Of a stretch of DNA of 64,000 nucleotides, positions 16,475 to 27,460 are shown piece by piece. The position numbers and the translations under genes were made by a program. The notes beneath the pieces were generated by a model. The model ran no database searches and was not told where the DNA came from. It worked only from the letters and a program-made list of their open reading frames with translations. Location of the stretch: positions 16,120,001 through 16,184,000 of the forward strand of contig NC_092801.1 of assembly GCF_918797505.1 (NCBI RefSeq). The letters run 5' to 3'. The first letter of the stretch is position 1, and the number at the start of each line of letters is the position of its first letter. This DNA is from Bemisia tabaci (taxonomy: Eukaryota > Arthropoda > Insecta > Hemiptera > Aleyrodidae).

Positions 16475-18457
16475 TCAATGATTTGTTCTTCTTTGAAGAA
16501 AAGGAAGAACAAAGATTGCATCAGAATGATTTTGTATGGAGTGCTTCAGGATATGCTTCCTTAATTTGGTTTTTTTGGTGAAGGTGGCTGAGCAATGACC
16601 GCAGCTGAATGATTTCCCGCCAGCATGTAAGTGCAAATGTCGGCTTAAATGTCTCTTCTGTGAAAAAGATGCAGAACAATGATCGCACCTGAACGGCCCA
16701 TTCTCACCGGTGTGTATTCGCATGTGAAGTGATACATTGGCTTTTACAGAATATGAGGCGGGACAATGACTACATTTGTATGGTTTCTCACCGGTGTGCG
16801 ACCGCATATGAACCCTTAAAATGGTTCTTTGGTTAAAAGTGCGAGGGCACTTGCTACAAATGAATGGTTTCTCACCGGTGTGTCTTCGCAAATGATTAAC
16901 CAGTACGGATTTGTGGGAAAAACAGGCAGAACAATGACTGCAACTGAATGGTTTCTCACCAGTGTGAATTCGCAGATGGACTTTTAAAGCACCCGATAGA
17001 ACAAAGGATGCTGGGCAATGACTGCATCTGAATGGTCTCTCACCAGAATGAGACCGCATGTGTGTTTTCAGATGGGATTTTTCAAAGAAAGTGGAAGAGC
17101 AGAGACTGCAACTGAATGGTTTCTCACCGGTGTGATTCAGCAAATGAGTTCTTAAAAGATATTTACTGGCAAATGAATCAGCGCAATGACTACATTTGAA
17201 AGGTTTCTCACCAGTATGAATTAGCAAATGCTTTTTTAAACTCCTTTTTTCAGTAAAAGACTCAGGGCAATGGCAACAATTGAATGGTTTCTCACCGGTA
17301 TGTTTCCGGAAATGTTTTTTCAATTCGTATTCATAGAGAAAAGTAGCAGAGCAAAGATTGCAACCAAATGGTTTTTCACCATTGTGATTCTTGAGCGAAT
17401 GAGCTTTTAAAAGACGTTTACGGGCAAATGAATCAGCGCAATGACTGCACTTGAAAGGTTTCTCACCCGTATGAATTAGCAAATGCTTATTCAAAGTACA
17501 TTTCTGAGTAAAAGACATAGGGCAATGACTGCAACTGAATGGTTTCTCACCAGTGTGTTTTCGTAAGTGTATTTTTAGTTCGCAATTATAGGTAAAAGTA
17601 GCAGTGCAATGGCTGCAACTGAATGGCGTCTTACCCGTGTGCGTTAGCATATGAAGTTGCAATAAGCTTTTAAGGGAAAATGAAGCAGAGCAATCACTGC
17701 ACCTGAACGGTTTCTTAAGAAAGTGTTGTTGTATATGTTGCTTTAAATCACAATCAGATGAATAACATGCGGAGCAAAAGCTGCACTTGTATGATTTATG
17801 ACAGAAATTATTTTCATTCCTTACGGTAATTATACCTCTGTTTGGTGACATGCTTGATCCAACACTATTGAATTCATTTTCTTTGGATTCTGCTTCCACG
17901 TCAAGGTTTACTTGAGATTGGTAAAGAGGAACATCATCAATATTTTTCAGTCTCACAAAAGGAACCAATGGAACATGAGAAGGTGCTGCATGAATATAAT
18001 TTTTTGTTAGGATCTCCTCATTCATTTGTGTAAATGTGGCTTCTGATTCATCTGGTTGCGGAGAGATTTCATCCTTGATTTCAAAATTAGTGTGTAACTG
18101 ATTGGTCAAGTTTTCCTCCTCATTGTCTACCTTGGATTTAAGTTCTGTGGCAAAACCGGCTGGAGCATCGAACGAGTAGGAGCAAATCTCTGGTTGATCT
18201 GGTGAAGGAGATCCTTGACACAAAGGATCTTTCTCAATTTTCACAGGGTGGGATGCAAGAATGGTGAATTCCTTGTCGAATCCTGATTCTGGGTCCGATT
18301 CTGTTATTTCACAATTTATGAATACCGTGTGACTAACCTCGGGTTTGGTGTCCAGCGAATACTCCATACATTTCATACTCGACACAGCCCCTGAAATTTC
18401 GTCTTTTGGAGTGATGAGTTGTGCTATGGACGTGTGTTTTGCTTCTGGTTGATCCAT
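16475..18457 (-). CDS. C2H2 zinc-finger protein, 15 fingers
   Basis: 660 aa in one exon. The N-terminal 230 residues are acidic and unstructured with no ZAD or BTB domain. Fifteen consecutive C2H2 fingers fill about residues 228-645, most joined by TGEKPF linkers, so the protein very probably binds DNA in the nucleus as a transcription factor. Fingers 3-5 and 6-8 are a duplicated three-finger unit (paired SATF, P-SF and CADSF cores). Finger 5 has HX4H instead of HX3H. The ATG is preceded on the minus strand by AATCCAG, a possible acceptor, so a non-coding first exon may exist. The array is a lineage-specific type, so a one-to-one orthologue cannot be named. Confidence 0.93.
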   Translation of the reverse strand: MDQPEAKHTSIAQLITPKDEISGAVSSMKCMEYSLDTKPEVSHTVFINCEITESDPESGFDKEFTILASHPVKIEKDPLCQGSPSPDQPEICSYSFDAPAGFATELKSKVDNEEENLTNQLHTNFEIKDEISPQPDESEATFTQMNEEILTKNYIHAAPSHVPLVPFVRLKNIDDVPLYQSQVNLDVEAESKENEFNSVGSSMSPNRGIITVRNENNFCHKSYKCSFCSACYSSDCDLKQHIQQHFLKKPFRCSDCSASFSLKSLLQLHMLTHTGKTPFSCSHCTATFTYNCELKIHLRKHTGEKPFSCSHCPMSFTQKCTLNKHLLIHTGEKPFKCSHCADSFARKRLLKAHSLKNHNGEKPFGCNLCSATFLYEYELKKHFRKHTGEKPFNCCHCPESFTEKRSLKKHLLIHTGEKPFKCSHCADSFASKYLLRTHLLNHTGEKPFSCSLCSSTFFEKSHLKTHMRSHSGERPFRCSHCPASFVLSGALKVHLRIHTGEKPFSCSHCSACFSHKSVLVNHLRRHTGEKPFICSKCPRTFNQRTILRVHMRSHTGEKPYKCSHCPASYSVKANVSLHMRIHTGENGPFRCDHCSASFSQKRHLSRHLHLHAGGKSFSCGHCSATFTKKTKLRKHILKHSIQNHSDAIFVLPFLQRRTNH

Positions 18458-18775
18458 TCAGAATCCTGGATTGAAATCAATTTCAAAATAAATGAGCATA
18501 TGATTTGGAGAATAAAACAATTGCACATATTGGAAAATGGGATATGAAAGAAATTCAAGATTAGATCATCTGCTGGTATGGCAGATAAGAATTTGGATAT
18601 GACAGCTTTTCTACATATTGAGTTGCACTCTCAACATTCTTCCTCTCAGCAAATTAAACAACTTCTTTGCGTTTGGTTTCTTTAGCAGGTTAATTTTTAA
18701 ATTTACTAGTACATTGTTGAATTCTGAGCCTTCTCTAGTGACTTTTTGGTATGAGAAAATTCAGATAGCGTATTC

Positions 18776-18800
18776 AAAAAAAAAAAAAAAAAAAAAAAAC
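18776..18800. repeat. A25 homopolymer
   Basis: A run of 25 A residues. It could be the tail of a retroposed sequence, but no target duplication or head was identified. Confidence 0.8.
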
Positions 18801-19162
18801 TGAAACACCTAAAAAACATCTAAAATGCCTGGATTAACCTGAGTCTGGATTTGAGGAACCTAGGCGGTTACTTTATAGCAGCAAATTTGAGGAAAAGGAG
18901 GCAAAGGAGAAATTTTTCAGAAAAATTGTTACTTTTTTTCGAAAGTATAATACTGGGCAGGTGAGATTTGACGAAAAATAAGTGAAAGTGCAACTGTGAG
19001 GATTATACATTTTTTAAATTTTCCTGGGGAAAGCCCCTCAGACCTCCTAGATAAATACATGGGAACATTGCAAATTGGCTACATTGCTACCTCTTCATTC
19101 ACATCTGAAATGAATAATCCATTCTTGGCGGAGCACCTGGCTCCACTAGAAATTGATTAATT

Positions 19163-19406
19163 GGACTGCATTTAACAGGAAGGAACCGAGCTACATCAGC
19201 TATTGCCAAATTTAACTGGGCAATTTAATTAGTTACAAGAGAATGTTAGTGCTGATTTGTTTGTAAATTTTAAGGAATTTGCATCGTATTATGCATAAAA
19301 TTCACTTAAAATTGTACAAAAAACTTTTTCATGTAAAAAATTAAACTGTCTGATTAAATTTGGAAATAGCTGATGTGGCTTGGTTTCTTTCTGCTTAAAG
19401 CAGTCC
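19163..19406. mobile_element. MITE, GGACTGC family copy 1
   Basis: Ends are inverted repeats of about 50 bp: GGACTGCATTTAACAGGAAG at the left and CTTTCTGCTTAAAGCAGTCC at the right. A second copy lies at 53127-53375 with the same ends. Flanks read AATT on both sides. It has no coding capacity. Confidence 0.8.
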
Positions 19407-21179
19407 AATTTCCCTATGTTTAAATGGAGAGAAAACAATGCTGCTAACTTGCTGCGAATGTTGAAAATTCCATGAGATGTAAACAAATACGTACGAATTA
19501 TTCAGTTCCACCGTTTGAATGATGCCTTGACAGAAAACCTACAAGACGATTCATCGAACAATATTCACCAATAGTATGATGCGAAAACGGAGATATAGGT
19601 AACAGGCCTGAAAGAAAAATCAGATTTTTTAGCATTCAGAAAGTTGTGACATTATTACAAGTTGTGACTGGGGATGGACAAATATTTCATTGATCAAATA
19701 ATCTGTACAAAGATATTGGAGTCACACTCCATTATTGGTGAAGTTAATCGTACATTTTGATTAATACTTGAAGGTATGGCAAAATTACAACTACCTGTTA
19801 CGTTCCCTCCAATAGTTCAAAATTGAGGTTTGGTAATGAATTAGCTCTGGAGCTCTGGTCAAGTTCTCCTGTTTTGTCCCTGGCAGCGGAGTTTTGTAAG
19901 CGGAATTTTTCCTATAGCTTCTCTACTCCAGTATGACTCGAAAGAAATCCATAGTCTGGAAATATTTTACCAAAAGTTTGAATGACAGAATTGAAAAGTA
20001 ATCAAAATCGAAAGATTCGATTTCTCAAATAATCGCAATCTAAGTAAAAGTTTCAAATAATTGCATTCTGATTCTATGATCGTTCATCCCGAATTGTGAT
20101 AGATAATTGTAGATAATCTAAGTAAGAGAACCATGATACGGAGCCTACTTGATCAGCATCGAATAACACCAAACAGAAAAAGTAAAAGGTAAAGGTAATC
20201 TCTGATTAGCTGTAAATCAGTACTGCTCCAAAAGTTCAGACACACGTGCCACATTTCATGAGTGTCATGTTAACCACTTTTGATAATGGGCCCACGGTGA
20301 ACAAGCTCCGATAGCTTGAAAAGCAACAGATTGTTCTCGAGAATTCATTGATTAGAAAAAAAGGAGGTGTTTTCATTTCGGGCATCTTGGATTCTTTTAG
20401 ATGACGTAGGTGTGTACGGACAATTTTTATCATCAATTTTCTTGGAAATGGTGTGGTTAATGGGAAAAACTCATCCTACTGAGGGTGTTTGAAATCGTAT
20501 CATGAGTTGATTTAAGTAACAAAATCGGACTTTATGGTTCATTTCTCAGACTTCGAATCCTGGAATTTGCTAGAGCACCGGTACTGTACTACAGGCCTGT
20601 ACTGACCTACGTAACAACAACGGGTAAACAATCCTCAAGATGCAAACACCTCCTTTTTTTTCTGTATAGAACCTATATGGCATTGCCAGTCGCCGCACAC
20701 TAATTTCAGGAGTACTTACTGGACGAAGCGGCCTCAAAAGAAGACTTCATTGGCGCAACAGTAACCAGTACATTGAGACTCTATTGAACTCAATATGATC
20801 ACTGCTACTAAAAATATAACAGTGGCATAGTTGTGAACTGCATTATGGATTTCAATCTTAAAATAAGGAACTTACATAATAATGGATGTCCTTTAAGGGT
20901 TGGAATGTCACCATAAAATCATCCACGAACTTGACAGAAAGAGACTCTTTCAAGCATGGCTCCTCGGGCACACGCACAGAAAATTTTTTGGGGTTATGTT
21001 TACGTTTACTCCGTCATTTTACGTCATACGCCAAGGAAAAATGAAAAAAGCCGGCAACAAAGCAATCAACGATTATTCGGTGTTTTGTGATTCCGCGGCG
21101 TTTCGTCCCTGGGTGATAAGAACGATTATGAATTTGTCGTTGGGAATGCAGTGATAAGTTACATTTGAACTTGTGCGAA

Positions 21180-21247
21180 TATTCCGTCCCGTTCTACTAG
21201 TGCTTTTGCTTTAGCTTTGTTATTCAGGACAGTTTTAATCAACGAGG
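21180..21247 (+). other. Possible non-coding first exon of the SLC7 gene
   Basis: CAACGAG|GTAAGAG at 21247-21248 is a strong splice donor upstream of the acceptor TTTGTATTCAG at 22842 that opens the first coding exon. TTACGTCA at 21019-21026 is a CREB/ATF-like site upstream. Both are by-eye candidates. Confidence 0.25.
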
Positions 21248-22852
21248 TAAGAGTCCATCGAGTCCACGTGTCTGAGGTTAAAATTAACTCCCCTTTTCTC
21301 GGTATTTCGGCCACCGCATGGTCTCTTATTTACCTTTTTTAGTCACCGACAGCGTGGCCGATAAACTTTGAACTCGTTGTTGAATTAACGAGTCTCACCC
21401 TTATTTACCCACGACCACAGAGTCAATTACTTGCTTCCTAAACCCACCACTTCTTGGATACTTTCCTGGAAGTCTTATTTGCCTGTTAGTTAATGTGCCT
21501 TTGTGTTTCCTTCGCCACATATTGTTTGGAACAGTGCCAGGACTAGGTCTTTGATCTCTCTCTCCCCGGTACTTTCAGAAATATCAACGACATTCTCTGT
21601 AAGTTAACCAAGCTTTTGTTGTCAATCAAGTTGCCAAGTAAGGCGGTGATGCTTTGCTGAAGCGCACAGAAAGCTGTGACATTATTCGAAGAAAGGGTAG
21701 CTTTGGATGATGCAATTTTCATGCACTCGAGCAAAGCCGTTGAAGTGTCAAACACCTCTCCTCTGCTGATCTTGGTTGTGGGTTGCTGCCAGCAGAAATT
21801 TATTAGTCGCATGAAGAAAGTCGTCAAGACTTAATACAGAATGTTTAAGGCAGATTATAGTTGAAGAAAGATTTTCTATCCATGTCCGTCAGTATTCTCT
21901 TGGGGGAAGCTTTCAAGGAGATTATTGCAGTAACTTTATTCCTTCCAAATCATTTTATGAACAACCCCACTCTAAAGTTAGTAGTATATCTGTCCTCAAC
22001 AGTGAAACATAATTTTCAAGTTCATTATCATAGCCGAAGAATTTTTTCCAGGAAGTCTCTTAGCAGGAACATACCACTACGATCTAGGCCAATTTTTTCG
22101 TTATTTCGTCCTTTAAGATTGAACTATGGGGACTCTAGACAATTAACATTTAAGTAACCAGATTTATGATGGGTGTATTTTAATGATCAGTATTGATCAG
22201 TATTAATGATCAGTATATGCCAAATTCTTACGATCCAACCATTTAAGTATTCAATTTTTCTTCCACTCAGTGCGATGAAATATTTGACTGTTTGAATCGT
22301 CTTTAGCTTAAGAATCAATTTTTACTTTTGTGACCTTCTCTCCGGCATGAAAATCTCACGACAAGATTATGCTACAATATTTGCATGTTCCATCTCCACC
22401 GAAGATTTCAGTTGATCCTCACCAGACACCTAAGTATTTTTGTTGTCGAAAAATCCTATGGACTAGATCTTTCATGGGACATAAATAGGACACTCTGCAG
22501 AATATTCAATATCAGAGAAAATAATCTCATTCCTAGCGATAGAATCTCAAAGATTTACAGCCAATATTCTTTTCTCCTCATTGCAAAGAAATGTAGGTAA
22601 GTAAATCCATATCCCCAAGAAGTTTAGGTCCACTAATTTTTCCCTAACATTTGGCGAGTGACAAACATGATCTCAGAATTATTATTGAATTTTTGAATTC
22701 TATTTAGTTTCTGTAGTAAAAACTATTCTATGGGAGCTTGTCATCTTCAAAACTTCTTTTTTCTCATAGTGATTTTTCAAAAATTGCACAGCCTTTTTTG
22801 GATTGTGATTTCATATTCTTACATGTGTGATTTTGTATTCAGATTGGTGGCA

Positions 22853-22982
22853 ATGACATCTAGCTCTGAGCTAGGCACGCCAATGGTGCCGGTTGGCACC
22901 AAACAGGAAAAAGTATGCATGAAGAAGCAGCTAGGGTTGTTGGAAGGAGTTGCCATCATCCTAGGAATTATTTTTGGATCAG
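22853..22982 (+). CDS. SLC7 transporter exon 1 (start)
   Basis: ATG at 22853 opens a short polar N-terminus, then [21 protein letters not shown], the start of TM1 with the unwound GSG substrate site. The donor splits the Gly codon (phase 1). The exon begins at the acceptor ending 22842, so ten bases of 5' UTR precede the ATG. Confidence 0.9.
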
Positions 22983-25900
22983 GTTTGTAGTTATCATTTT
23001 CAAATATCTTTTCTTTTTATGTGCAGTTATCTCTTTGTTACTTGCTATGGTTCTGTTCCTCTGAAATCTTGCAAATAACCAATTCCCTACAATATGTTAT
23101 TCCAAATAATGGTACCATACATTCATGATAACCGAGGAAAATTTTCAGCAATGAGTAAATTAACCAACTTATTGGCATGACTAATCTTTTCTTTTGTAGT
23201 GAGAAGTAACCACAGAGAAATGTTTGTTTCATGTGACAGATCAAGAATTTGGAGCTCAAAGTATGGGGCCAAGATCCAATTCAAACCTTGTTTTAAATTT
23301 AAGCTTCTGTAAAATCTCCTCCTTCATGAGCCCTCCTTAATAGCAACGACTGTCAAGAAAAACTTTTAAAAACTCTTAAATTTCAAAAGAACAACTCTTA
23401 AATAACTTGTCAAGAATCTCTCATTAGAAAACTTTTTTGGCTATTTTTAAAGCAAAATTTACGAGCGGTAAAATTCAAGTAAAACAAATGTTAAAGAAAC
23501 TCCTAAAATATCATCTCGAGTTTTTCATCACTTAAATGTTTGAAAAAAATTTAAGGAACTAGGTACAGTAATTTTTAAAGAGTTTTTCTAACACTTTTTC
23601 CTCAAATTTTTTTAAAAAATACCTAAAAAAGATTTCCTAGTACGAAAATTTCATCAGTATTTAAACGGTCATTGCTACTAGGGCCCACTTTAAAGTAACA
23701 AAAATATATGATCCACAATTCAAGAGAGAAGAAGAAGCTCTTATCTCCTTCCTTAGAGGTTTAGTACTCTGTCCGGAGCAGTGTAATGCTATGAATTAAC
23801 CGAAAGTGGAAAAAATTGAGAAAAATAAAGTCAGAATGTTAAGGATAAGAAAATATTTTTCCACTCATCTTATAAGATTTTATCGCTAAAATAGATGAAG
23901 TGGGTCTGCGCAGGGTCTAAATTTTTAATAATTTCCATGGGAAGTCCCTGCAGACTCCTTCTGTCTACAGGGACATACCTATAACCTAAATATAACCCCT
24001 GTCCCTTGCCAGTAAACGATCACACGTGAATTATTTTTTCTATCAATAACCCTTTTTTTGCAGGTATATTCATCTCACCGACTACAGTCATCCAAGATGC
24101 CAAATCTGCAGGTCTTAGTTTGCTTATCTGGGTGTTGTGCGGTATTCTATCCATGGTCGGTGCTTTGTGCTATGCTGAATTGGGGACATCTATCCCCAAG
24201 TCCGGTGGTGACTATGCCTACATCTTTGAGGCGTTCGGCCCTATTCCAGCTTTTCTATACTTGTGGGATGCCATGCTCATCTTTGTGTAAGCAGAAAATC
24301 TTTCAAAAAATTGGAATCTATGTATTTTTTGCAGTGCCCTACCATCACTCAATTGCACAAATTTGTCCTGGAAAATCAAAGTTAGTGCGTCCAAGTGAAA
24401 GTCAAGTGAACACAACACTTAAATGGACCTCATTTTGCAATTCGGAACTGTAAATTCCAGCCTTGTTTGAAAACAACGTATGTGCCATTAGTTTCCCTAT
24501 GCACATAAGTGTTTTTCCAGAGGAGCCAAATCTATAGTTCCAAATTGCAAAATGTAGTCCAAATGATCCTGTGCTAGACTTAATTTTTGAACACTTAAGT
24601 AAAAAAACTCACGCTTCCACCGTGACTTCGACTATTCGTCAAGATGCGTTTCGGCAGCTACCGAGGCCACTGTTATTAGCTGACTGCTCAAAAATTAAGT
24701 AACAGCTTTTACTTTTTTATTAAAAAAAAATTAATCATGAGTGGGGGAAAAAAATGCTAGACTGTTTAGTTGACGCGTCATTTTTTGTCCCCTGAAACTT
24801 TTATCTGAATTCTTGGTATAAAAATTTCTGTGAGAAAGCAAATCATCTTAACTGCACAAAATTACCCCCTTTTCCCCTCTTTTTTAATGCATGATGTAGG
24901 TATGGAAGTCTCAGCATGCTGTTATTGTTATGGGTGTTTATAGAGAGAAGTCCTTGCTTTACAAAATAATGTTGCAAACTTCCTATCGTTCTTTTTTTTT
25001 TTTTTCTCAGCAAAACTAGACAACTTATTTTACTACTAGACAATTTATTTTTGCATTAGAAAACTGGGCAAAGTATTTTCTTAAAAATTTGCTTGATTTT
25101 TCTTCTCTATTGACAGAATATTCCGTATAAATTTCGAGCTGTTAAGTTAACTCCTTTCTTTTTGACAAAACAAAATAGCAGCAGAAATTTTGAAATACTG
25201 CAACAGAGACACATGGTTTCACACTTCCGACATCGACATGTTCTCCTTTCATACCTGGAATATCCTTGATATAAAAATTTTCTACTTTGGTTCTGAAGTC
25301 ATAGCGGCTCTTTGGATTTGTAACACAGAAATTTTGCGAACTATCGACAGTTTGAGTTCAAAATACAGGGTGTTTCAGACCACCCGTACCAGGCCTTTTT
25401 CTCGGTTGGTATAGGTCGTACGAAGTCGGAGACCGCGGGGATGAATAGGGAATTGACCCCAAGGAATCCGAATTTCGTGGTCCGGAAACCCCCCCCCCCC
25501 CACCTCCCCTTGGGGGGTAAAGGGGGGGTCACGATGCTAAAAGTCACGGTTCTCGACCGAATTGCGGATAGATCGCATCAGAATTGAAAAGCACGGAAAA
25601 TTTCACGTGGAATTGACCCCTACAAATCCAAAATCGGACCATCCGAGGCCCAAAAATGACCCCCTAAAGAGGGGGGCAGTACCCCCCTCCATAATTTCTC
25701 TTTGGTCTCAAAATTGACGTAGATTCTCCAGAAAAAGACAGTTTCCCGGGTAATCGACCTCGAGAAATCCAAATTTCATGGTCCCGAAGTTCCTCTAGCC
25801 TCCCTGGGGGAGTAAAAGGGGGGCCCAATTTTAAAAATCGGGGCTCCTTTCCGAATCACAAATTGATTGCATCCAAATTGAGGAGCAGAACACATTTACG

Positions 25901-27412
25901 TCTTAAGTGACTCCTAAGAGTTCTAATAGACCCCCTGAACGGCAGAAAGTAACTCTTTGAGGAGGGGGGCTTCGCCCCCGCCAAAAATTTCTCAAGATTC
26001 CTCTTTGATCGCAAAATTGACGTCGATTCTCCAGAAAAAGACGGTCTCCCATGTAATTGACCCCGAGGAGCTAAGGGAACATGGAATTTAGAGTCCTCGG
26101 GGTCGATTCCATGGGAAATCGTCTTTTTCTGGAGAATCGACGTCAATTTTGCGACCAAAGAGGAATCTTGAGAAATTTTTGGCGGGGGCGAAGCCCCCCT
26201 CCTCAAAGAGTTACTTTCTGCCGTTCAGGGGGTCTATTAGAACTCTTAGGAGTCACTTAAGACGTAAATGTGTTCTGCTCCTCAATTTGGATGCAATCAA
26301 TTTGCGATTCGGAAAGGAGCCCCGATTTTTAAAATTGGGCCCCCCTTTTACTCCCCCAGGGAGGCTAGAGGAACTTCGGGACCATGAAATTTGGATTTCT
26401 CGAGGTCGATTACCCGGGAAACTGTCTTTTTCTGGAGAATCTACGTCAATTTTGAGACCAAAGAGAAATTATGGAGGGGGGTACTGCCCCCCTCTTTAGG
26501 GGGTCATTTTTGGGCCTCGGATGGTCCGATTTTGGATTTGTAGGGGTCAATTCCACGTGAAATTTTCCGTGCTTTTCAATTCTGATGCGATCTATCCGCA
26601 ATTCGGTCGAGAACCGTGACTTTTAGCATCGTGACCCCCCCTTTACCCCCCAAGGGGAGGGGGGGGGGGGGGGTTTCCGGACCACGAAATTCGGATTCCT
26701 TGGGGTCAATTCCCTATTCATCCCCGCGGTCTCCGACTTCGTACGACCTATACCAACCGAGAAAAAGGCCTGGTACGGGTGGTCTGAAACACCCTGTATT
26801 TTGAACTCAAACTGTCGATAGTTCGCAAAATTTCTGTGTTACAAATCCAAAGAGCCGCTATGACTTCAGAACCAAAGTAGAAAATTTTTATATCAAGGAT
26901 ATTCCAGGTATGAAAGGAGAACATGTCGATGTCGGAAGTGTGAAACCATGTGTCTCTGTTGCAGTATTTCAAAATTTCTGCTGCTATTTTGTTTTGTCAA
27001 AAAGAAAGGAGTTAACTTAACAGCTCGAAATTTATACGGAATATTCTGTCAATAGAGAAGAAAAATCAAGCAAATTTTTAAGAAAATACTTTGCCCAGTT
27101 TTCTAATGCAAAAATAAATTGTCTAGTAGTAAAATAAGTTGTCTAGTTTTGCTGAGAAAAAAAAAAAAAGAACGATAGGAAGTTTGCAACATTGCCAGCA
27201 GAGTTACAAGGTTTTGTACTTGTGCCATCGACATGTAACCATATCTGTGATTTAAAAAAGACCTAATCCCAAAGAATTACTACAAATTTCAATATCATCT
27301 ACCGCTTTTACAAGCCCAATCGACGAAAGTTAGAACTTAAGCTTCCAAGTTATCAAATCTTAGATTTTTTTAATTTCAAAAGAATAAGCACAAATTTCCT
27401 GGAGAAATCGAG

Positions 27413-27460
<48 letters not shown>

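Larger units (their letters stand above)
18458..22842. other. Spacer between zinc-finger and transporter genes
   Basis: No protein-coding exon is supported here. The contents I can name are an A25 run at 18776-18800, a MITE at 19163-19406 and a possible non-coding first exon of the transporter near 21180-21247. Small open frames lack motifs. Confidence 0.5.

Noticed and set aside
20900..21154. 84-codon plus-strand ORF upstream of the transporter.
   Set aside because: No similarity to a known family is visible and it has no splice or start context beyond chance.
25190..26972. Two identical 74-codon ORFs on opposite strands (25190-25414 and 26748-26972).
   Set aside because: They are mirror images within the palindrome arms and have no motif or codon evidence; identity comes from the inverted repeat.
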